From the NCBI RefSeq assembly GCF_000003815.2, contig NC_049985.1, positions 19,516,521 to 19,560,931 on the forward strand: a stretch of 44,411 nt of DNA, in the 5' to 3' direction. Positions 1 to 9,145 of the stretch are shown here, one piece after another (the first letter of the stretch is position 1; each line of letters opens with the position of its first letter). The stretch comes from Branchiostoma floridae (Eukaryota; Chordata; Leptocardii; Amphioxiformes; Branchiostomatidae). Under the pieces are notes generated by a model. The model saw only the letters and a list, made by a program, of their open reading frames with translations, was not told where the DNA came from and ran no database searches. The position numbers and the translations under genes were made by a program.

Positions 1-893
1 TTTTGGTTTATTTTTTCCCCAAAAAAGTACATTTTTGGCTCCCCTACCCTGGTTTTACAACTGAATGACCTGGAATTCGGTATAGCAATGCCCTGAACAT
101 ATGCACACATGGATTCAATAACATGTTTTACATACAGTACAACAAAATGCTTAATTTTGAGATTTATTTTACAAAAAAGTCATTTTTTTGCTCCTGTTCC
201 TTGGTTTTCCAAGTAAATAACCGGTAAAAGATCGGTATACACATGTAGAATCGCCTTTGAAATGGCTTTTATAACCCGTTTTTGCATACAGTGCAACAAA
301 ACGCTTAATGTTGTAATTTTTGGTCATTGTTTTACCCAAAGTACATTTCTGGCTCCTTTTTGTAATTTTTGGCCCCAAAAGTACATTTTTGGCCCATTAA
401 ACCCTGGTTTTACAAGTAAATGAAATTCGGTATAAAAATGCCCTGGACACATGTACACATAGAGTCAATAATAATTTTGGCATACTGTGCAACAAAATGC
501 TTAATTTTGGTCATTTTTTTTACTAATTTAAAAAAAAAGGTACATTTTTGGCTCGTGTACCCTGGCTTTACCATTGAATGACCTGTATTCGGTATTGGAA
601 TGCCCTGGACATATGCACTGATGGATCCAATAACAACACGTTTGGCATACAATACAACAAAATGCTTAATTTGTTATTTTGGGCCATTTTTTTAAACAAA
701 AAAGTGCATTTTTGGCTCTTGTAGCCTGGTTTCACAACTAAAAGATTTTAGACGACTTGAACTTTGGTATAGGAATGCCCTGGACATATGCGCACATATG
801 TTCCGGGCATGCTTGTCATACAGTAAAGCCGAAATGCTGAATTTTGGGTGTGTTTTTTGCCATTTTTTTTTCCAAAAAAAATATTTTGGCTCC
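1..893. repeat. Diverged ~160-bp tandem repeat, left half
   Basis: About five degenerate units. Each carries a CCTGGTTTTACAA-like block (near 46, 199, 399, 558, 723), a 'gccctggacatatgc' block, 'caacaaaatgcttaatttt', and an A/T-rich 'tacatttttggctcc' block. Spacing is 150-200 bp. ORFs here are products of the repeat and not genes. Confidence 0.85.
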
Positions 894-1299
894 NNNNNNN
901 NNNNNNNNNNNNNNNNNNNNNNNNNNNNNNNNNNNNNNNNNNNNNNNNNNNNNNNNNNNNNNNNNNNNNNNNNNNNNNNNNNNNNNNNNNNNNNNNNNNN
1001 NNNNNNNNNNNNNNNNNNNNNNNNNNNNNNNNNNNNNNNNNNNNNNNNNNNNNNNNNNNNNNNNNNNNNNNNNNNNNNNNNNNNNNNNNNNNNNNNNNNN
1101 NNNNNNNNNNNNNNNNNNNNNNNNNNNNNNNNNNNNNNNNNNNNNNNNNNNNNNNNNNNNNNNNNNNNNNNNNNNNNNNNNNNNNNNNNNNNNNNNNNNN
1201 NNNNNNNNNNNNNNNNNNNNNNNNNNNNNNNNNNNNNNNNNNNNNNNNNNNNNNNNNNNNNNNNNNNNNNNNNNNNNNNNNNNNNNNNNNNNNNNNNNN
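894..1299. other. Assembly gap (406 N)
   Basis: Run of N between the two oppositely oriented halves of the ~160-bp repeat. Open frames drawn through it are meaningless. Confidence 0.99.
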
Positions 1300-1860
1300 C
1301 GGTTATTTACTGGTTATTTACCAGGGAACAGGAGCAAGAAAACGACTTTTTTTTGGTAAAAAAAATGGCAAAAATCTCAAAATTAAGCATTTTGTTGTAC
1401 TGTATGTAAAACATGTTATTGAATCCATGTGTGCATATGTTCAGGGCATTGCTATACCGAATTCCAGGTCATTCAGTTGTAAAACCAGGGTAGGGGAGCC
1501 AAAAATGTACTTTTTTGGGAAAAAAATAAACCAAAAATCACAAACCTTTGAATTTTATTGAACAGTATGCCAAAAGTGTTATTGAATCCATGTGCGCATG
1601 TGTCCAGGGCATTCCTATACCAAATTTCAGGTCATTTGGTTGTAAAACCAGGGTGCTGGGGCCAAAAATGTAGTTTTTGGGCCGAAAATGCCCCATAAAA
1701 GTCACAGAATTCAGCATTTTGTTCTATCATATGGCAAACCAGTTATCAACCCATGTGTGTACATGTCCAGGACATTCCCATACCAAATTTCAGGTCATTT
1801 GCTTGTAATACCAGAGTGCTGGGGCCAAAAGATACATTTTTTGGTCTAAAAACGACCAAA
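1300..1860. repeat. Diverged ~160-bp tandem repeat, right half (opposite orientation)
   Basis: Three to four units with CCAGGGT blocks near 1485, 1650 and 1810, reverse-complementary to the left half. Positions 1300-1536 match positions 1-235 in inverted orientation much more closely than neighbouring units match each other. Confidence 0.85.
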
Positions 1861-2623
1861 AAAACTCAATAAAATCATTTTAAAGGCAATTATAAAAAAA
1901 TCTAAAACAACCCTGCTTTTATAAGTGATAGGTAAGTTCCTCTGTTACATACAATGATAATGAGATTCATTTCTGGTAAGCTATGACTGTTTTTCCAGGA
2001 ATAATTCTATGGTTACGATTTTCTTGAGATGGAAATATTGGTTTACTCTGGGGGCCACCACGGTCCGATACGTAAAAGCCCAAATTTATTTTTACCGATG
2101 ATGTATAGCAAAGGTCAAACTATAACTGTGCCGAAAATGAAGCAAAATGATTTGCCTGCTAATGAGCTNNNNNNNNNNNNNNNNNNNNNNNNNNNNNNNN
2201 NNNNNNNNNNNNNNNNNNNNNNNNNNNNNNNNNNNNNNNNNNNNNNNNNNNNNNNNNNNNNNNNNNNNAACATCTACTGCACCTGACCACAAAAACATTT
2301 TGAGCATCACTATATATCATTTTGTTTATTAGAATAGGGGTAATAACATATGCGAGAATTGATAAAATATCTGTTAATTTGTTGGGGCTACAGGAGTCCA
2401 AAGGAGGCCTATTTTGGACGCGACCAAGGCCGTCCCTTGGTGAAAATCCGCCATTTTGAAAATGGCCGTTGCCATGGCAACCGGTGACCGCAGATCTAAA
2501 ACTTTGCCATTTTTGTAGGTTTGGACCAAGGCCCTACCACCACACAAAATTTAAGGAAAATCGATTTTTTTAGTTTGGCCAACTTTTTCTGATTTTGCTT
2601 GGTTTTTACAGACATCAGCTCTT
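1861..2623. repeat. Non-coding repeat DNA with a 100-N gap (2169-2268)
   Basis: No supported gene. 2395-2600 is a dispersed-repeat segment (ccaaggccgtccctt, gccattttgaaaatggcc) that contains a perfect GTTGCCATGGCAAC palindrome at 2468-2481. The segment ends at the duplication edge. Confidence 0.5.
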
Positions 2624-3168
2624 AACATGTTTACTGACCACTTTCTCGGGCATAAACCAATAGTTAAATCTAAAACAGTCTCAAAGTCAAGGTATTGCAG
2701 GGTAAGAATAGATGTATGTGTTTCTTCGAATCATTATATCTTGCTGTAGAGTAATGCCTCTTTCGCTCACGTCGAAGGGAGACATGAGACAACAATATGA
2801 CTTGAAGTGTATCACCGTAATTTTCTTTTGAATGATAATCACATTTATTTCCGAACCAACTTATCTATATAATTCCGATTAAAGTACTTTCCCTAGCTAA
2901 AGTACACACACACGATAAGGGGATAAGTTCCATGCAATTTTCTTTTAATGCAAGAACTATATATTACTTTCCCAAATAAAAATCATACCTGGTCACAAGG
3001 GATTTGTCGTGGATTTCAGGTTTTGTTCCAAATTTTCTGGGCGTTTACCTCAAATGATTTACACATCCCGACATTTGCAATGACTTCCAACACGTTTTGT
3101 ATTTTGAAAAGTCTTAAAAGTGGCTACTTTAATCGAGAAAGTATGGTTATCATTGAATGTTCACATAC

Positions 3169-3537
3169 CTGATCTACTCCATCCGAACCGTGACTGAGGA
3201 CACTGTCTGCCCAATCTTGAATGTTGTGGCCGGGTAGCACGTACTGTCCATCTCTGATTTGCATTGCAGCATGTGTCTCCATAATGTTCCTCAGTCGTAG
3301 TTCGTCTCTTGCGTACAGGATGGCTTGCCGAAGGTACTCCTGTCCAAGCTGCAGATCGCTGACCATTTGTGTCAACTCGTCCACCTTCCTGTCCAGCTCC
3401 CGGATCTGATCTTGTATTTCGTTAAGCTGTGCAGTTGTTTGTGCAGACTCAATGCGGTCGACAGTGAATCCGATTATGCTTGCCACAACGCCGAAAATGC
3501 CTGTAGCGAGGCCGAATATTTCGAGTCCCGTAAACCG
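3169..3537 (-). CDS. Exon 7, copy A: hydrophobic segment and coiled coil
   Basis: A 369-nt exon, phase 0-0, with acceptor GTTCCAG| and donor CAG|GTATGTG. The 123 residues begin with a Gly-rich hydrophobic stretch (GLATGIFGVVASIIGF), then about 50 residues of heptad-like amphipathic helix (LNEIQDQIRELDRKVDELTQ...), then an Arg-rich helix and a polar tail ending VDQ. The pattern suggests a helical bundle or membrane-associating hairpin; the family is unknown. Confidence 0.78.
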
Positions 3538-4753
3538 CTGGAACAAAACAATTAGAGGCTTAAAGTGCTTGTGGCAACAATAACACAGAAATGTAACATT
3601 CATTGATTTTATTTTGGCATTATCAGTATTATTTAAAGATAACATACAAATACATAATTTACATATTCATATACATACATCTTCTTGGTTGCTAATAAGA
3701 ACGTTACTCTCAGAAGCGGCGAAACCAATATCTTTCAAGTGTTTGTAATCAAGACTTTGATTGTGACATCATTAAAGGCATTGAAATCAATTAACTTTAT
3801 TATTATTATTATTATTATTATGTTTTATAAGATTCAAAGGTCACTGATGATACACCGAGCCTAATATTTCTTACAGACTTGAATGCTCCATAAATAGTAA
3901 TCTTTATGCTTTACGTTAGCAGTAAACGTTGCATTTTCGTATTGATTGGCGTAACAAGCCCTTGTTATCATTATTTTACTCTTGGTTTAATACATGGACC
4001 AACGAACAAGAATGCAAGTCTTTGATTGAATATCTAAAATAACTGTAGGTAATCGATCACCTTTATTCTCTCATGCATCGCAACCGCTGATCCTGAAACA
4101 CAACAGATTGGAAATAATTATTTTACCTGTTGTTCACTTATGGTTATTAAGTATTCAAAGTATCTACATAAGAATAATATAGAAAAGAATATAGAAACGT
4201 TTAATGTCGTCCAATATCGCTAAATTCACAAAGCAACAGTTTCGATTCTTCCAAATTGCAACTTTTAAATTGAATGTGAAATGAAACTACCTCCACACGA
4301 TTGACCTTGTGTAATTACCACTGTTTCTAAACATAAAATTCCATTAAGGTCATGGAGTTTCATGTTCATGCCTCGTCTTTGATAAGCTCTAAAAAGCATA
4401 AACACTACCTACTGAATAAGTTCAAATGCATTTGCCAGATAAAATCATGCAATGATTGTACCTGTAATGTCTCGTTTGTAGGAAGTAACATCACAGCTCC
4501 AGATACCATCGGAGTCACGGACAATCTCAGAACCAGGAAGACAGTCAACATGATAGCAGAGACGGTCTGGCGCTTGACAGATGCAGTTGTCATGATCAGA
4601 TGACCCCCACTGCTCTTCTTTCTATAAGGCAACAGAGTTGTTTTGGAAAGCAAGTTTGTAATCCACGAGTATTATGTTAAATACACATCCATAACAGCTG
4701 CTGTTATCAACTGCTATTACCTTCGTCAAAAGTTTATGTTTTGAGCTTGTGCT

Positions 4754-4811
<58 letters not shown>

Positions 4812-7553
4812 AACAGCATGATTCGAGAGGCCTAGAATAGATCCTAATAATATTTGGTAGGTGAGTATGGGTAACGAAAACGAAGGTCAAGTTCGATAAC
4901 GGCTCCCCTAGCGGCTTACTAAGGTACTGCAACGGAGCTTCCTTATTTTTATCTCGTGTTCAGAACACGATGTGTTCGATTTGAGTGGAGGATAGCCCTA
5001 AGGATAGAGAGTAAGTGCTGTGAGTTTGGACCCCCTAGCGGATTTTTCTGAACTGCAAGCGTCGATTTCCTTCCAAACTTTGGACGAGAATAACTCGAGA
5101 ACGTGTTGACGGATCGTCATGATTTTAGGTATGTAAATAGCCAACAAGCTAACTTACATAAAAAATACTCATTATGCAAATCATAACAAAGAAGCAAACA
5201 TTTCTACTCAAATCACAAAACCCAATTATCATCAAAATGTGTTTTTATTACCCAGTATAAAGCTTTCTTCGATCAATATTGACCATGGTAAATTGTTTAT
5301 TGATATCAGCCCTACAGCGTCGACTGTGGCTAAACAGTCCTATACGAGAATGACAGTCTCTGCCGCATAGGGCACATCTGTAAGCTGACTCAGGTCTTTT
5401 GCAGAGGTTTTTTTTTCGCAGGATCCACGTTTCTTCTGCCATGTGCATTAGTCTCGTTTCTCCTGATTTTTATTACCTACTGTCTCAAAAAAAGAAGTCA
5501 ACTCCCAGTAATGTGCCTAGAAACATATGATAGGTGTATAGAACGGGTACATGTTGCCTTGGTACTGTTTGTACCCATGTTATTAGCCTATCGGCATTAA
5601 TTTGCAAATAAAGTAATTGATAAATAGTAATTCTTTACTGTTTCCTTGCTATATGTAATTAAATTTTTAAAGTACCTGATGGCCTTCACAGCCTTGCTTT
5701 TTGGTCAGTCCGTCATCAGATTGTTCGGGGATATCAAGAGCATCTTCTCCTTCTACAATAGTACGAATCACAGTATGTTGACATATTCAATTACCCTACA
5801 TTCAGAACCAAAGATTTAAAAAAAAGGACAAAAATCATTACAAACGTAAAATTTAATCATATCTAATTATGTCTGACAGGGGGATCCTATGTTTAGTATT
5901 CGATTGTACAATGTCAATTCAAAAACTATTTTCTCAGACTTACTTCCTGTATTGGTCAGAGCGATACAGTTGATGTCCTCCACTCTTTCAGGAACGTCTT
6001 TTTGGTCCTTCTTGTTATCAACTGCAGCTGTATGTGGAATACAGTACGTCTAGTATTTCCGGCCGGCTGGTACGTCTAGTATTTCCGGCCAGGCAGGTGT
6101 GTATCTCTCCTCTGATTGGTCATAATGAATCAACACCGGCACCGGTGTCGATTTGCATCGACACCGGCACCAGTGTCGATGCAAATCGACACCAGTGCCG
6201 TTGTCGATTCATTTTGACCAATCAGAAGGAGCGCAAGTAAGGCATATTCAGACATTTGCCAATCAAAAGGAGCAAAACATATGACAGAGCAGAGGGAATA
6301 AGTACAGAATGGCTCATTCTGTTTACATTGATAATGATTTTTGTTGTTCAAAAGCCAATGTTTCGAATATTTTCTGTGAAAATGTTGGTTTCAAAATGCA
6401 ATCTTTAATCTTCTTACAAATGTATGTACCAAAGAACAAAAGTGAATTTCAGACATTCGACAAAGGAATTCACACGTATAGTACCAAGACATCTATGCAT
6501 CATACAGGAGTTTACAAGTTTGGGTAGGCTATATGGTAATAACGTTAATGACCCGCCTGTTCCTCTGTGTACATGGTGTCATAACGCCTGGTCCTTTGCT
6601 ATAACCACCGAATAAAACCACCGAGTGAGCGAAGCGAACGAGGTGGCTTTATTCGGTGGTTATAGCAAAGGACGAGGCGTTATGACACCATATACACCTC
6701 GGGGCGGGTCATACCCCTGTCACATTTGGAGAAAATCGATCGGACGACGAGTATGCGGCAATCACCCGAGCCTCGCTTATAATAATAACTTTATTGCACA
6801 ACAATTGTACAAGGTACAAAGTATGGCTTATATGTGACAGGGACAGTTTTCATGTGAAAAATACGCGCAACCCTCTGTCGATCTTAAATATGGCCGATCT
6901 TCCATTAATACGCCCGGAGATCGTGGATAATGTGACGGGGGCATTATGAAAATCTGGTAAAAATATATGAAAGCCCTAGGCAGTATGACCGATATTAGTT
7001 ACCTGCAAGGATCCGAAGAAGACTGTTCTCCTGGTCGACCGCTTCTGTCTGTGTCTGGTTACTGTCAGCTGAAACAATACAGTTTAAGGACGACGTTTGA
7101 TGAAAATCAAATCACATGTTCTTGGTCATACATTTAATCCTAAATGAAATGTTGTTTATGATGAAACATTGGAACAGATGATACTTATTCTAAGCCATTT
7201 ATTAGCTTATTTGTACGTTGTCCACAAGGCGAATACAATACATTATAACAGTGTCATTCCATTACAATTGATACAATGAAATATCTTCTTGATTTGCATT
7301 TATTGCCGTACAATGTGGCCAACAAGCTGTCCTGGAAATCTTTTCAACAAGAACGTCATACATGTAATTTGGTTTTACAAACTGCTATTGGATTAGTCAT
7401 GACCGATGCATGTACCTATTATATCGTGTAACATGTAACATGTTCAACACTTTAATGGAGAATTTAATGATAGAAATGGGTCTAAAACTAACCTGAACTG
7501 GAAGCAGAAAGAAGTGCCGCACATCCAAGGAAGATGACAGTGAGAACGCCCAT
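3169..7553 (-). CDS. Secreted kringle-family gene, copy A: 5' exons 1-7 only
   Basis: Exons, in transcription order, are 7553-7493, 7068-7003, 6021-5944, 5752-5676, 4621-4462, 4092-4061 and 3537-3169. Each boundary has a GT donor and AG acceptor, and the phases chain as 1,1,1,0,1,0,0 with no internal stop. The product starts with a ~20-residue signal peptide (MGVLTVIFLGCAALLSAS), then a charged linker with one N-glycosylation sequon (NQT), a module with seven cysteines over exons 3-5, and a Gly-rich hydrophobic stretch followed by a heptad-like coiled coil in exon 7. Exons 8-12, which carry three kringles in copy B, are missing: homology to copy B stops at 2624, inside the intron after exon 7, although the exon 7 donor is intact. 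Copy A is therefore a truncated paralogue, a gene continuing outside the window, or an assembly duplicate. Function is not recognised; secretion is inferred from the signal peptide. Confidence 0.72.
3796..3821. repeat. (TTA)n microsatellite in copy A
   Basis: About eight TTA/ATT repeats in the intron between exons 6 and 7. The same tract occurs at about 42154-42179 in copy B. Confidence 0.85.
4061..4092 (-). CDS. Exon 6, copy A: 32-nt micro-exon
   Basis: Thirty-two nucleotides between acceptor TTTCAG| and donor AAAG|GTGATC. Entered in phase 1 it reads GSAVAMHERIK and leaves in phase 0, which exactly reconciles exon 5 (out 1) with exon 7 (in 0). In any other phase it contains a stop or breaks the frame. 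Confidence 0.62.
4462..4621 (-). CDS. Exon 5, copy A: five-cysteine module
   Basis: A 160-nt exon, phase 0 in and 1 out, with acceptor CTTATAG| and donor CAG|GTACAA. In this frame it encodes a soluble segment with cysteines spaced C-x-C-x6-C-x4-C-x15-C and two tryptophans (EEQWGSS near the start, GIWSCDV near the end). The same DNA has a longer open frame that looks like a hydrophobic leader, but only the Cys-rich frame joins in phase to exons 4 and 6. The module resembles no family I can name with confidence. Confidence 0.68.
4759..4810. repeat. (GT)26 microsatellite, copy A
   Basis: Twenty-six GT units in the intron between exons 4 and 5. Copy B (43117-43162) has 23, a useful length difference between the two blocks. 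Confidence 0.95.
5248..5448 (-). pseudogene. LINE C-terminal zinc-knuckle fragment in an intron (copy A)
   Basis: Encodes a CxxC...H...C finger (YRCALCGRDCHSRIGLFSHS then RRC) of the type I know from the C-terminus of metazoan non-LTR retrotransposon ORF2 proteins. It is only ~66 residues, lies between exons 4 and 5 of the kringle-family gene and has no adjacent reverse transcriptase. It is taken as a retrotransposon scrap and not an exon, since it has no matching splice phase. Repeated at 43600-43800 in copy B. Confidence 0.5.
5676..5752 (-). CDS. Exon 4, copy A: acidic linker, first part of Cys module
   Basis: A 77-nt exon, phase 1 in and 0 out, with acceptor TTGTAG| and donor CAG|GTACTT. 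It encodes an acidic segment (GEDALDIPEQSDDGL) ending in a Gly-Cys-Glu-Gly motif. Confidence 0.65.
5944..6021 (-). CDS. Exon 3, copy A: charged linker
   Basis: A 78-nt phase 1-1 exon with acceptor GCTGCAG| and a near-perfect donor GGAA|GTAAGT. It encodes a Lys/Asp/Glu-rich stretch with one Cys (EDINCIALTNTG). Confidence 0.65.
6031..6547. mobile_element. Left arm of a large foldback element
   Basis: Lies in the intron between exons 2 and 3 of copy A. It contains a strong palindrome of CGACACCGG-type units (6120-6226: attggtca...tgaatcAACACCGG...CATCGACACC...tgaccaatca) and then a segment shared with 37190-37566. A short direct repeat (tacgtctagtatttccggcc) occurs at 6045 and 6070. The right arm seen at 37.6-38.2 kb is absent here. 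Confidence 0.7.
6548..6712. repeat. Near-perfect hairpin element
   Basis: A 165-bp inverted repeat centred at ~6630. The arms start atgacccgcc and end ggcgggtcat; the centre is gagtgagcgaagcgaacgag. The left arm and centre alone recur at 37567-37660 in the middle of the other foldback element. Confidence 0.8.
6714..6941. mobile_element. CCCCTGTCACAT MITE, copy 1
   Basis: A ~228-bp element bounded by CCCCTGTCACAT and its inverse ATGTGACGGGGG. The interior includes 'aaaatcgatcgg', 'ataataataactttattgca' and 'cgatcttaa'. The same element is at 16909-17146 and, inverted, at 22750-22974. No coding capacity. Confidence 0.8.
7003..7068 (-). CDS. Exon 2, copy A: linker with N-glycosylation sequon
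   Basis: A 66-nt phase 1-1 exon with acceptor TTTCAG| and donor CAG|GTAACT. It encodes a polar, acidic segment (DSNQTQTEAVDQENSLLR...) with one NxT sequon just after the predicted signal cleavage site. Confidence 0.65.
7493..7553 (-). CDS. Exon 1, copy A: start codon and signal peptide
   Basis: The ATG is at 7553-7551. The 61-nt coding part encodes a short hydrophobic leader ending in small residues (ASSS), a good signal-peptidase site. The donor follows at 7492 (TCAG|GTTAG), phase 1. A TATA-like hexamer lies 45 nt upstream of the ATG, which supports this as the true first exon. Confidence 0.72.
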
Positions 7554-7597
7554 GTTGGGTTGTCTTCTCTCTGAAGTAGAATCAAGCTTTTAATTCG

Positions 7598-7603
7598 TAT
7601 ATA
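7598..7603 (-). promoter_or_regulatory. Candidate TATA box of copy A
   Basis: TATATA on the minus strand, 45 nt upstream of the exon 1 ATG. A start site ~25-30 nt downstream would leave a 5' UTR of only about 15-20 nt. Position fits but the motif is common in AT-rich DNA. Confidence 0.35.
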
Positions 7604-8120
7604 GGAAGGATGGGACCGTTTTGGAAACCCACTTATTGATGCATGGGAACAACCTTTGACTTTGACATTTCTTTATCCTGGTCTTTATTAAATTCACAAT
7701 TTCCAGCGCGCACATACATTCCTTAACGAGAATCTCGTTGAAGATGCCATCAACCAGTGAGCAATCTTTGACAGTTTGATACGATCCCATGTCTTTTATG
7801 CTAAGCAATGAAGCTCGTTTTGTCCTTATTGATGTCGATCACCACTTTGATGGTAGATGTAGGTATTCCAGATGGAAGTAGACATGATAGTGATTTATAT
7901 CAGCATGAAAGTTCATCTGTGTCGACAGATTATATCATAGAAAAATGTTTACACTTTTTATCCAACACTGACATTAAACTACAGAGACTTATCCCTCTAA
8001 ATTTTCAAACCAACACGGACGCTTAAAAAACTCAAAGTGGCACCCAGGGACAAAACACCAAAATAAAGTAGATGTGGAGTGCATGGTGTCCACATCACAT
8101 ATCTAGGGCAAACTAGTAAA
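7604..8120. other. Intergenic, upstream of copy A
   Basis: No gene supported. It would contain the promoter-proximal region of copy A. Short ORFs on both strands lack codon pattern, splice signals or recognisable motifs. Confidence 0.4.
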
Positions 8121-8127
8121 GGCAGGT

Positions 8128-8380
8128 AAGGAAGCGTATATCGGTGCGACAGAACGTACACTGAAAACCAGGTTTCTCGACCATCGGCGTGCAAGCTATG
8201 TTTACTCTGAAGTGTCAGAACATTATAGAATCTCCAGGACATTCTCTTTCTTTGGAAAAAGTCAAAATCTTAGATACAGAACAGGATTTCTTTGCGAGAC
8301 GCGTGAAGGAGAAAATGCACATCAGAGACCACCTGCCTACCCTCAACAGAGACCGGGGGGGGGGGGAACTTTCTGATACT
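8128..8380 (+). pseudogene. GIY-YIG endonuclease remnant of a Penelope-like element
   Basis: In one frame 8128-8212 encodes EAYIGATERTLKTRFLDHRR, the YIG...R...H core of a GIY-YIG nuclease. A frameshift around 8213-8230 leads into IIESPGHSLSLEKVKILD, then RRVKEKMHIRDHLPTLNRDRGG, the usual end of GIY-YIG domains in Penelope-like retroelements (E/K..IR...PSLN.D.G). It ends in a poly-G run at ~8355. No reverse transcriptase is seen upstream, and the GIY tyrosine half is missing. This is a dead fragment. Confidence 0.65.
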
Positions 8381-8559
8381 AAGGACTCCCTCCAGCAAAA
8401 GTGGTGTGCCCTGACGTCACCGCTGGAGATAAAATGGTGGATTTGTGACAAGGTCGAAACAGGTCGAACAGGTGCGGAAATTAAGAAGGGTGAGTCCCTA
8501 CAGATTGATTTCAGTGTTGGATATAAAGACAGTAGTAGTGAGAAGTACTAGCTTCATTT

Positions 8560-9145
8560 TTACAAAGTTCCAGTTTTTTTTTAAGATTTAGGTGGTTTCC
8601 TGACTGTTCACCACGAGGTAACTCTTGCGGCCACAAATTGCTTTTTCTACAAATTCGCCTGTCAGGAAACGCCAGCAGGTCATTCTCGGGTGCTTAGGTT
8701 TCAAAATGTATAGCAGGAAGTGAAAATTTTAACGAGTAGTTTTTAGTCAGTTTTTTTAAATAGATTTAATTCGTTTCCAAATTCTCTGACGGCTGGCCAG
8801 GCGAGGTCGTCGGCGTGGCCCTGAGCGCCAATTCCTCGTGGTTTGGACGCACCATTCACTTGCATTTTTGTTTTGGATACAGTTTTCTCCGGCAGAAAAG
8901 CCCATAGAAAAACTCCCCTGTCAAGAAGGATGCTTCGGGTGGAGTAGGAAACAGGATGCCGATGGCGACCAGACAGGGAAGAAGGGCACAGTACAACACA
9001 GGTCTGGGGAAGGAAAATGAGCAACCTTCAAGGCAGCAATGGCAAAAGGGTAACGGAACAATGGAAATACACGAGGACAAACAAACTTCCGGCACAAAGA
9101 AAGGGCACAAAGTTAACTCAAACAGGGCTTCGTCATTAACTGCAG
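8560..9145. other. Non-genic, possibly 5' part of the adjacent LINE
   Basis: Open frames on both strands (for example plus 8956-9228, rich in Lys/Arg/Gln) show no motif I recognise. Part may be LINE ORF1 or linker sequence. Confidence 0.3.

Larger units (their letters stand above)
2624..6059. repeat. Segmental duplication, copy A
   Basis: Nearly identical to 40896-44411 in the same orientation. It covers exons 3-7 of the kringle-family gene and their introns. By eye I find about eight substitutions (for example three at 3148-3159 next to the exon 7 donor, one near 4127, one near 5048, two near 5550-5595) and a (GT)n length difference. The left edge is sharp; the right edge is set only by the end of the window. 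Confidence 0.95.

Noticed and set aside
798-1561. Long ORFs spanning the first gap
   Set aside because: More than half of each is N; the rest is tandem repeat.
4405-4653. ORF resembling a signal peptide or membrane protein (MTTASVKRQ... frame), also at 42763-43011
   Set aside because: It crosses good splice sites and its phase does not fit the neighbouring exons. The Cys-rich frame of the same DNA does, from exon 4 through exon 7.
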